Of a DNA stretch of 13,839 nucleotides, positions 6,430 through 12,805 are shown piece after piece. The translations under genes were made by a program, and so were the position numbers. The stretch lies in contig DBNU01000206.1 of assembly GCA_002299125.1 (NCBI GenBank), positions 1 through 13,839 of the forward strand, written 5' to 3'. Within the stretch, counting starts at the first letter, position 1. Each line of letters starts with the position of its first letter. The notes beneath the pieces were generated by a model. The model was given only the letters and a program-made list of their open reading frames with translations. It was not told the origin of the DNA and did not search any database. The stretch is from Proteobacteria bacterium UBA664. GTDB taxonomy: Bacteria > Pseudomonadota > Gammaproteobacteria > UBA7966.

Positions 6430-7599
6430 ATGCCCTTGTCGCCCGACGTGCTGGCCGCCGAGTTCCCGCTGCAACCGGGGCTCTGTTACCTCAATCACGC
6501 CGGCGTGGCACCGTGGCCACGGCGCGCGGCCCTGGCCGTGGAGGCCTTCGCGCGCGAGAACACGACCCTTGCGGCCTCGTGCTATCCGCGCTGGCTCGCC
6601 GTCGAGCTGCGGCTGCGCGAGCAGCTCGCCCGGCTCATCAACGCCGCCTCACCCATGCAGGTGGGGCTCCTGAAGAACACCTCCGAGGGGCTGTCCTTCG
6701 TGGCGGCGGGTCTGTCGTGGAAGCCTGGCCAGAATGTGGTCATCGCCCGTGAGGAATTCCCCTCGAACCGGCTCGTCTGGGAGGCCTTGGGGCGGCATGG
6801 TGTGGCGGTGCGTCAGGTGCCGGTGCTGGATTCTGCCGATCCCGAGGCGGATCTGATCGCTGCCTGCGATGTGGACACCCGGCTTCTCTCAATCAGCGCA
6901 TGCCAATATATCAACGGGATGGCGATATCACTTGAGAGATTGGGTGAATACTGCCGGCGGCGCGACATCTTCTTCGTGGTCGACGCCATCCAGGGGATCG
7001 GGGCCCTGCCCTTCGATGTTCAGGCCAGTCAGTGTGATGTGGCCGTGGCCGACGGGCACAAGTGGCTGCTGGGTCCGGAGGGCCTGGCCCTGTTCTATGT
7101 GAGTGACCGTGCCCTCGAGCGACTCGCAGTCAGCGAGTATGGCTGGCACATGGTGGCACGAGTGGGCGATTACGAGCGCTCTGAGTGGGGGCTGTCCCCG
7201 GACGTCCGTCGTTTCGAATGTGGCAGCCCCAACCTGCTCGGCACCCATGCCCTAGAGGCCTCGGTCGGCCTGCTTCTTGAGCATGGTGAATCACATGTTT
7301 TCAATCAATTGAGATGCAATATTGAGTTTCTATCGAGTTCCGTGGAACAGATCCCGGGGGCCGAATCGCTGAGCCCGCGATCGCCCGACCGGCGCAGCGG
7401 CATCCTGACCGTCGCCTTCGCGGGCACGGACCCCGGCCGTCTCGACCGGCGGCTCCGGCAGGCGGGCGTCTTCGCCGCGGTGCGTGGCGGCGGCATCCGG
7501 CTGTCGCCGCATTTCTACACGCCGCAGGCCGTGCTCGCAGAGGCGGCAGGCATCCTCGCACGTTGCGTCGCCGCCGAGCGCCGGGGCGAGAGCCTCTGA
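6430..7599 (+). CDS. Class V PLP-dependent aminotransferase-fold enzyme
   Basis: 389 residues, ATG with GGAG (6417-6420) 9 nt upstream. The fold-type I, class V markers are clear. LNHAGVAPWPR (21-31) is the N-terminal substrate-side motif. NTSEGLS (83-89) binds the PLP phosphate. VVDAIQGIGALPFDV (183-197) contains Asp185, which contacts the pyridine nitrogen. VADGHKWLLGPEG (206-218) contains the Schiff-base Lys211. GGGIRLSPHFYT (353-364) contains Arg357, the likely carboxylate-binding Arg. The family includes cysteine desulfurases, isopenicillin-epimerase-like enzymes, kynureninase and serine-glyoxylate aminotransferase. The C-terminal loop that carries the catalytic Cys in NifS, IscS or SufS has no such Cys here, so a housekeeping cysteine desulfurase is unlikely. 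The substrate cannot be named. The gene stands alone, divergent from the membrane protein and convergent with tatD. Two AT-rich islands (about 6891-6950 and 7271-7340) break its otherwise GC-rich codon use. Confidence 0.88.
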   Translation: MPLSPDVLAAEFPLQPGLCYLNHAGVAPWPRRAALAVEAFARENTTLAASCYPRWLAVELRLREQLARLINAASPMQVGLLKNTSEGLSFVAAGLSWKPGQNVVIAREEFPSNRLVWEALGRHGVAVRQVPVLDSADPEADLIAACDVDTRLLSISACQYINGMAISLERLGEYCRRRDIFFVVDAIQGIGALPFDVQASQCDVAVADGHKWLLGPEGLALFYVSDRALERLAVSEYGWHMVARVGDYERSEWGLSPDVRRFECGSPNLLGTHALEASVGLLLEHGESHVFNQLRCNIEFLSSSVEQIPGAESLSPRSPDRRSGILTVAFAGTDPGRLDRRLRQAGVFAAVRGGGIRLSPHFYTPQAVLAEAAGILARCVAAERRGESL

Positions 7600-7693
7600 T
7601 CGCCCTGGCGGCGTGCCCATCCGCCTGTTCGGGCCCCTGAGCCCGTGGGGCTGTGAGCCGCTGAGCGCGTCTGAACCTGTGGGCCCTTGGGCC
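7600..7693. other. Gap between convergent aminotransferase and tatD genes
   Basis: The 94 bp hold short GC-only hairpin candidates: CGGGC (7630-7634) with GCCCG (7641-7645), and GGCC (7682-7685) with GGCC (7690-7693). Neither has a T tract. The position between two converging genes makes a terminator expected, but I cannot pick a convincing one. Confidence 0.3.
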
Positions 7694-8515
7694 TCAGCCG
7701 GATCGGTAAGGCTCGCCACCGAAACAGCGATGGAAGTTGGCGGTGGTGGTGGCGTGAATGCGCTCCAGGGACTCCTCGCGCAGTTCGGCCAGGAAGCTGG
7801 CCACGTGGCAGACGTAGGCGGGCTCGTTCGGCTTGCCGCGTCGTGGCACGGGCGCCAGGTAGGGGGAGTCGGTCTCCACCAGCAGGCTGTCGAGTGGCAG
7901 GCGTCGCGCGACCGCTTGCAGTTCGGTGGCAGTGCGGAAGGTGACGATGCCCGAGAGCGAGATCAGGAAGCCCAGATCCATCGCGGCGAGCGCGGTCTCG
8001 TAGTCATCAACAAAACAATGCATTACGCCACCAACATCATCTGCTTTCTCCTCACGGAGCACTTTGATGGTGTCGGCGCGGGCGTCCCGTGAGTGGATGA
8101 CGAGCGGTTTGCCGAGTTCGCGCGCCGCACGGATGTGGTTGCGAAAACGTGCGTGCTGCCAGTCGAGGTCACCCTCCGAGCGGAAGTAATCGAGCCCGGT
8201 CTCGCCGATGGCCAGCACACGGGCCTGCTCGGCCCTCTCCGCGATCTCGTCCACCGCGAATACCACCCCCGGGTGGCTGTTCGGGTGCACGCCCACCGTG
8301 GCATGGATGTGCGGATCGGCAGTGGCGAATTCCAGCACGGCGGGCAGACCCTCGAAGTCCACGGCCACGCACAGGAGTGTCCCCACGCCGGCGGCGCGCG
8401 CCCGCCCGACGGCTGCCCACGCGCCCGCGGCATCGTCACCCAGCAACGGCAGATGGCAGTGCGAGTCGACCAGGGGTGGGAGGGCGTCGGGGGATGTCGA
8501 GGCTGCCTGCGTCAT
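7694..8515 (-). CDS. tatD: TatD-family metal-dependent hydrolase (DNase)
   Basis: 273 residues in the amidohydrolase TIM-barrel fold. The metal ligands are all present: DSHCHL (His19, His21), GETGLDY (Glu105), IHSRDA (His141), MHCF (His166) and ETDSPYLAP (Asp216). TatD proteins are Mg/Mn-dependent nucleases, reported as 3'-5' exonucleases in DNA repair; some members act as deacylases. The ATG at 8515 gives a 16-residue lead before DSHCHL and has no good Shine-Dalgarno. An in-frame GTG at 8551 also lacks one, so the start is uncertain. It is the last gene of the minus-strand operon, 72 bp after pilZ. The position next to pilZ and holB matches Pseudomonas (PA2959), where it is the YcfH-type paralogue. 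Confidence 0.93.
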   Translation of the reverse strand: MTQAASTSPDALPPLVDSHCHLPLLGDDAAGAWAAVGRARAAGVGTLLCVAVDFEGLPAVLEFATADPHIHATVGVHPNSHPGVVFAVDEIAERAEQARVLAIGETGLDYFRSEGDLDWQHARFRNHIRAARELGKPLVIHSRDARADTIKVLREEKADDVGGVMHCFVDDYETALAAMDLGFLISLSGIVTFRTATELQAVARRLPLDSLLVETDSPYLAPVPRRGKPNEPAYVCHVASFLAELREESLERIHATTTANFHRCFGGEPYRSG

Positions 8516-8587
8516 GTCGACGGAAATGCTGTGGTTCGAGAGCCCTTGCACGGATCGGCGAGCGTCGGACGCCCGCCTCCGGCCAGA

Positions 8588-8944
8588 CTACATCGTATGG
8601 GTGGCGGTATCGGAGCTGAGGGAGCCGGCCAGGAGCTTCTCGAGTTTGCTGCGCGTTTCGCCCTTGTCCATGTCGCTGAACTGGATGCCGGCCCCGGGGG
8701 TTCGATTCGCCTGGGCCCCGCGCGGGGTGATCCACACCACACGCCCGGACACCGGGAGATTCTCGCCCGTCGCCTGAATGGCCAGCAGCACGAAGACCTC
8801 CTCGCCCAGCGCAAACTCGCGCTGGACCGGCAGGAAGATGCCGCCGTTCTTCACGAAGGGCATGTAGGCCTTCAACAGGGAGCTTTTGTCCCTGATGACG
8901 ATGCGAAGCATCGTACCGACCCCACCTGGATTGACTGCGCTCAT
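8588..8944 (-). CDS. pilZ: Type IV pilus assembly protein PilZ
   Basis: 118 residues. It is the founding PilZ-type protein, required for type IV pilus biogenesis and acting in the cytoplasm with FimX and the PilB ATPase in pseudomonads and xanthomonads. Visible family features are the IRDKSSLLKAYMPFVKNGG block (17-35), the GRVVWITPRGAQANR strand (67-81), the AGIQF strand (85-89) and the exact SD..THTM C-terminus. The c-di-GMP-binding (D/N)xSxxG motif is absent: the position reads KNGGIF. This is typical of true PilZ, which does not bind the nucleotide. The ATG at 8944 is set by GGGAGG (8954-8959) 9 nt upstream. An open frame back to 9079 overlaps holB and is not part of the gene. It lies 16 bp after holB. 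No other pilus genes are in the window. Confidence 0.93.
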   Translation of the reverse strand: MSAVNPGGVGTMLRIVIRDKSSLLKAYMPFVKNGGIFLPVQREFALGEEVFVLLAIQATGENLPVSGRVVWITPRGAQANRTPGAGIQFSDMDKGETRSKLEKLLAGSLSSDTATHTM

Positions 8945-8960
8945 GTCTGCCCACCTCCCG

Positions 8961-10058
8961 TCAGCGGCGGCGTGCCGTTTCCGGATCCTTTCCCTCCCCG
9001 CCCGCGGCCAGCATACGCCCGACGACGCCATGCAGGCTGAGCGACAGAGCGTCCAGCAGCTCATCAGACTTGAGACCACTGGCGAGACCCTGCCTGGCCG
9101 AAGCGTAGCACGCCGATACCCACTGCCCCGCCGCCTCGCGCGTGAGGCGGCCCTTGAGCGGGGTCAGTCGCTCTACCTGTGCGGCAGCGGCCAGCGTCGC
9201 CGTACCGCCGCCGGAGCAGAGCCGCAGCAAGTCCTCGCAGAGGAGAGTCAGCACCGGCAGCAATGTGGCATGCGTCCGCTCGCCGGCGACGCGGGAAAGC
9301 CAGAGCGCGTCACCTTCCGGCCCGTCTGACAAGAGTGCGGCAAGTGCCGCGACCAGATCGGCGTACAGTGCCGCCTGCTCCGCCGCGGCGTCGCCCAAGG
9401 CATCCAGGGGTAGCCCGCGGCAGAGATCCAGGCGGGCGGCCGCCTCGGGCCCGGGCAGTCCCTGTGCCTCGAGCCAGGCCAGCGCCACCGGGCGCCCCGA
9501 CGGTCGCAGGGCGAAGCGCTGGCAGCGTGAACGCACGGTGACCAGGAGACGCGCCGGGCAGTGCGTGGTCAGCAGAAAAAGCGTGCCCAGAGGGGGTTCC
9601 TCGAGGGTCTTGAGCAGGCAATTCGCCGCCTGGACATTCAGTCGTTCGGCCTGCGGAACGAACACGACCTTGAGCCCCCCCTGCCCCGCCTTGAGGCCGG
9701 CAAAGGCCACCGCCGCGCGCGCCTCGTCGACCCGGATCTGCTCGTGACCCTCCTCGGGCTCCAGACGGTGCAGATCCGGATGGCTCCCCGCAAGAACCAG
9801 CCGACAGCCGACGCAAGTCCCGCAGGCGGCAGCGAGCGGATCCGCCGTTGGCGGGACCGCGCAGAGCAGCCGGGCCACCACGGCCTCGGCGAAGGTCAGC
9901 GCCCCGGCCCCGGGCAGGCCGAGCAGAAGCAGGGCATGCGGCAAACGTTCGCGTGCCAGCAGCGCGCCGAGTCTGGCCCAGTCCTCGTGTTGCCAGGGCA
10001 GCACCGCCGGGGGCTTGCTCCTGCCCTCCGGTGCTGCGCTCCGGGCTGCCTGCGTCAT
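8961..10058 (-). CDS. holB: DNA polymerase III delta' subunit
   Basis: 365 residues. Delta' is the stator of the clamp loader that places the beta clamp on DNA. The AAA+ domain starts LPWQHEDWARL (20-30). Its P-loop is degenerate, GLPGAGAL (47-54) with no Lys-Ser/Thr, as expected because delta' does not hydrolyse ATP. The zinc-binding cysteines are Cys66, Cys79, Cys82 and Cys85 (CGTCVGC). The sensor/arginine-finger SRC motif is at 177-179. A C-terminal collar domain follows. The ATG at 10058 lies 7 nt after a run of eight G that probably serves as the ribosome binding site. It is in the operon between tmk (59-bp gap) and pilZ (16-bp gap). Confidence 0.95.
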   Translation of the reverse strand: MTQAARSAAPEGRSKPPAVLPWQHEDWARLGALLARERLPHALLLLGLPGAGALTFAEAVVARLLCAVPPTADPLAAACGTCVGCRLVLAGSHPDLHRLEPEEGHEQIRVDEARAAVAFAGLKAGQGGLKVVFVPQAERLNVQAANCLLKTLEEPPLGTLFLLTTHCPARLLVTVRSRCQRFALRPSGRPVALAWLEAQGLPGPEAAARLDLCRGLPLDALGDAAAEQAALYADLVAALAALLSDGPEGDALWLSRVAGERTHATLLPVLTLLCEDLLRLCSGGGTATLAAAAQVERLTPLKGRLTREAAGQWVSACYASARQGLASGLKSDELLDALSLSLHGVVGRMLAAGGEGKDPETARRR

Positions 10059-10065
10059 GCGGTTT

Positions 10066-10073
10066 CCCCCCCC
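10066..10073 (-). promoter_or_regulatory. G8 homopolymer acting as holB ribosome binding site
   Basis: Eight consecutive G on the minus strand are followed by AAACCGC and ATG. It is the only purine-rich, anti-Shine-Dalgarno-like stretch at a usable distance from the holB start. Confidence 0.5.
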
Positions 10074-10117
10074 AGCCCTGCGCAGCGCTGCCGATCACCA
10101 CGGCCCATCATCATGCC

Positions 10118-10750
10118 TCACGTCGATGGCAACCAGTCGGCGAGCGCCGCGACGAGACACGCAAGCACCTCGGCCTCGCTGCCGCTGGCATCGATGCAGC
10201 GGAAACGCCCGGGCTCGCTTCGCGCGCGCGCGCTGTAGGCAGCGGCGACCTGGGCATGAAATGCGCTCGACTCGGCCTCGAAGCGATCACTGGCGCCACG
10301 GGCCCTGCGCCGCGCGCTGGTGATGGCGGTGGCAGTCTCCAGCAGCAGGGTGCGGTCAGGACGCCAGCCGGGAAGCAGCAGATCGTGCAGGGCATCGACC
10401 CGCTCGACACCCAGTCCACGGGCCGCGCCTTGATAGGCGGCGCTGGCATCCGCGTAGCGGTCACAGAGCACCCATGCCCCCGCCGCCAGGGCCGGGCGTA
10501 TCACCTGGGTGAGGTGCTCTGCACGGGCCGCCGCCAGCAGCAGGAGCTCGGTCTCTGCCTGCATCGGTTGTTCGCAGGGGGCCAGCAGGAGCCCGCGCAG
10601 GGCCTCGCCCAGGGGTGTGCCTCCTGGCTCCCGCGTCGTTGTCACCGCAAGCCCGCGCGCCCGCAGCGCACGCGCCAGCGCCGCGAGTTGGGTGGTCTTG
10701 CCGGTGCCCTCGGCCCCTTCGAGGGTGATGAAACGGCCGCGTACCATCAT
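10118..10750 (-). CDS. tmk: Thymidylate (dTMP) kinase
   Basis: 210 residues. It phosphorylates dTMP to dTDP with ATP, an essential step of dTTP supply. The P-loop EGAEGTGKTT is at 11-20, the TREPGGTPLGE motif at 39-49, and the CDRYADAS (96-103) substrate motif contains the DR pair. An arginine-rich lid, RRRARGASDRFE (147-158), is of the bacterial type with catalytic basic residues in the lid. The gene begins inside the mltG stop: ATGATG offers starts at 10750 (ATGA overlap) and 10747. A GGTGGGG stretch just upstream fits either one. An extension back to 10789 lies inside mltG and adds unconserved residues. Translational coupling to mltG is likely. Confidence 0.94.
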   Translation of the reverse strand: MMVRGRFITLEGAEGTGKTTQLAALARALRARGLAVTTTREPGGTPLGEALRGLLLAPCEQPMQAETELLLLAAARAEHLTQVIRPALAAGAWVLCDRYADASAAYQGAARGLGVERVDALHDLLLPGWRPDRTLLLETATAITSARRRARGASDRFEAESSAFHAQVAAAYSARARSEPGRFRCIDASGSEAEVLACLVAALADWLPST

Positions 10751-11859
10751 GTGCCCCACCACGCCCTGCGCGATCCGCGACACATGCAACGGATCGTCAG
10801 TGTGGCCAGTCGGCGCCGCTGCCGCCCGCGCGGGGCCTGATACCTTCGAACATACTCTAGATGTTTGTCATAACTATCAGAAAAAACGTGTGTCCCATCA
10901 CCGCGAGACACAAAATAAAGGGTCTCGCCTGCGGCCGGACGGAGGGCTGCCTCCAGAGCAGCACGCCCGACCAGCGCAATGGGTGTGGGTGGCAGACCGG
11001 CGCGCGTGTAGGTGTTGTAAGGGCCATCGGCCTTCAGGTGACTGCGTTTGAGATCGCCATCGAAGGCGTCACCCAAGCCAAAGATGACGCTCGGATCGGT
11101 CTGTAGCCGCATGCCGAGTGCGAGGCGGCGCAGGAACACCCCCGCGATGAGCGGACGCTCGGCCGGGGCGGCGGTCTCCTTCTCGACCAGTGAGGCCAGA
11201 ATGAGGGCGGCGTCAGGCCCCGGGAGCACCGCATCCACGGCTTGATCGCGCCCGGACCAGGCCTGCTCGAGTTCGGCCTCGAGCCGCGCCGCGGCCCGCC
11301 GCAGCACCGACAAGGCGCCCTCGCCTCGCTTGAAGTCGTAGATGGCGGGAAAGAAGCGGCCCTCGGGCGAAAGTTCAGCTAACCCGACCGCCGCCATCAG
11401 GGCCGCCGCCTCGAGGCCGGCCGTGTCGTCGACGAGCACCGGATGGGCCGCGATGGCGGCCCGGACCTGCGAGAAACGCCAACCTTCGATCAGGGTCAGC
11501 GTGTGCCGCACCACCCGCCCCGTGCGCAGATCTTCGAAGAGAGCGAGGGGCGTGCTGCCGGGAAGCAGCAGATATTCTCCCTGCTCGATATGCCCACCCT
11601 GCCCGCGCCAACGTAGCCATAGCCGCATGCGCCAGGCGCGGTCGAGACGCCCCTCACGTTCGAGTCGCGCCAGCAGGGAATGGGCGCTGGTGCCCGCCTC
11701 GACCTGCAGGGTGAGCGGGGTCTCGATGGCCAGGGGTTCCAGCGGTGCCGCGAGGATCTGCTCCGCGAGCCACATCGCCGCCGCAGCGAGGACGAGCGCC
11801 AGGGCCGCCGTCCCCCAGAGCAGCAGGCGCAGGAAGATGGTGAAAAGCGTAGCGGTCAT
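10747..11859 (-). CDS. mltG: Endolytic peptidoglycan transglycosylase MltG (YceG family)
   Basis: 370 residues. MltG is an inner-membrane enzyme that cuts nascent peptidoglycan glycan strands and so ends their elongation. A single N-terminal transmembrane helix spans about 8-32 and the periplasmic domain follows. The active-site block is LASLVEKETAAPAERP (221-236), with Glu226 as the catalytic acid equivalent to Glu218 of E. coli. It is followed by GMRLQTDPSVIFGLG (249-263), YNTYTRAGLPPTPI (281-294) and LYFVSRGDGTHVFS (314-327). The family normally ends soon after the H...V..Y helix (here 333-340). This protein runs about 30 residues further in an Arg-rich tail with two Cys until its TGA overlaps the tmk start. 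The ATG at 11859 overlaps the pabC stop by ATGA. An AT-rich island (about 10851-10920) encodes the conserved end of the domain. Confidence 0.94.
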   Translation of the reverse strand: MTATLFTIFLRLLLWGTAALALVLAAAAMWLAEQILAAPLEPLAIETPLTLQVEAGTSAHSLLARLEREGRLDRAWRMRLWLRWRGQGGHIEQGEYLLLPGSTPLALFEDLRTGRVVRHTLTLIEGWRFSQVRAAIAAHPVLVDDTAGLEAAALMAAVGLAELSPEGRFFPAIYDFKRGEGALSVLRRAAARLEAELEQAWSGRDQAVDAVLPGPDAALILASLVEKETAAPAERPLIAGVFLRRLALGMRLQTDPSVIFGLGDAFDGDLKRSHLKADGPYNTYTRAGLPPTPIALVGRAALEAALRPAAGETLYFVSRGDGTHVFSDSYDKHLEYVRRYQAPRGRQRRRLATLTIRCMCRGSRRAWWGT

Positions 11860-12773
11860 CCCAGCGGGCCGTCATAGCTGTTGGCGAGCCACGGCATGGC
11901 GCTGGCGATGGCCGCCTGCAAGGCCCGTGTGCAGGGCCCGGCCGGCCATTCGGCGCGGGCGATCCCGTCCACGCGCAGGATCGGCCAGATGCCGATGAGA
12001 CTGTTGCTGAGGAAGAGCTCGTCTACGCCGCTGAGGTCCTCCGGCGCGACGGATTCGTAGAAGAGCTCATAATCGGAGCGGCGCAGCAGCCAGTCGATGA
12101 CCCATTCGCGCATGACTCCGGCCACCCCGCATTCCAGCAGCGCGGGCGTCACCACCCGCTGCCCGCGACGCAGGAAGAGGTTGCTCATCGTGCCTTCGAT
12201 GAGTCGCCCGCGCTGGTCACACATGAGCCCCTCGGCCGGGCTCTCGCCCTGCCATTCCGCACGCGCGAGGACCTGCTCCAGCCGGTTCAGATGTTTGACG
12301 CCAGCGAGCGCCGGCTGGCTGCCAAGACGGATGTCGCACAGGCGCACGGTCACGCCATCGCGCCAGTGGGCCACGGGACGGCGCGGCCAGGGCTGGAGCA
12401 TGAGGAGGCGCCGCGGTGCCGCGTCTGCCGGGATGCGATAGCCGCGGAAACTGCTGCCGCGCGTGACGATGAGTTTGCCCACCCACGCCCCGTGCACACC
12501 GGATATCAGGCCCTGCACCTCGGCGTCGAGGGTGGCCAGCAGCTCGCCCGGGAAGTGCAGGCGGGCAAGCCCCTGTCGCAGGCGGTCACGGTGACCGGCC
12601 CAGCGCGGGATCAGCCCGTCGATGACGGCGAAGGTCTCGAACAGGCCATCCCCGAACTGCAGGCCGCGATCGAAGATCGGCAAGGCCTCGCCGGGCTTGC
12701 CATCGACCCAGCACCACACTGCGGCGACGGCCTCTTCAGCAACTGTGGCCGCTGCTGGCCCGACCTCAGCCAT
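11856..12773 (-). CDS. pabC: Aminodeoxychorismate lyase
   Basis: 305 residues, class IV PLP-dependent fold. It splits 4-amino-4-deoxychorismate to p-aminobenzoate and pyruvate for folate synthesis. Key signatures: DRGLQFGDGLFET (35-47); GVKHLNRLEQVLAR (158-171), whose Lys160 forms the Schiff base; LIEGTMSNLF (191-200) with the conserved Glu193; and the ECGVAGVMREWV loop (214-225). The ATG at 12773 is chosen because it clears fabF by 32 bp. A longer frame to 12929 overlaps fabF and is low-complexity Arg/His sequence. The Shine-Dalgarno is weak (AGG, 8 nt before ATG). The first about 20 residues are a poorly conserved Ala/Val-rich lead. It overlaps mltG by ATGA. Confidence 0.92.
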   Translation of the reverse strand: MAEVGPAAATVAEEAVAAVWCWVDGKPGEALPIFDRGLQFGDGLFETFAVIDGLIPRWAGHRDRLRQGLARLHFPGELLATLDAEVQGLISGVHGAWVGKLIVTRGSSFRGYRIPADAAPRRLLMLQPWPRRPVAHWRDGVTVRLCDIRLGSQPALAGVKHLNRLEQVLARAEWQGESPAEGLMCDQRGRLIEGTMSNLFLRRGQRVVTPALLECGVAGVMREWVIDWLLRRSDYELFYESVAPEDLSGVDELFLSNSLIGIWPILRVDGIARAEWPAGPCTRALQAAIASAMPWLANSYDGPLG

Positions 12774-12805
12774 GGGTATCGCCTGGACCTTCGCCCGGGC
12801 CCGGG

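Noticed and set aside
6332..6932. 12-bp match GGCGATATCACT at 6332-6343 and 6921-6932
   Set aside because: One copy is inside coding sequence and there are only two copies; most likely chance.
8588..8944. RIVIR (residues 14-18) of PilZ as an RxxxR c-di-GMP motif
   Set aside because: It sits in the first strand at the wrong distance from the following glycine turn, and the (D/N)xSxxG motif is missing; true PilZ proteins do not bind c-di-GMP this way.
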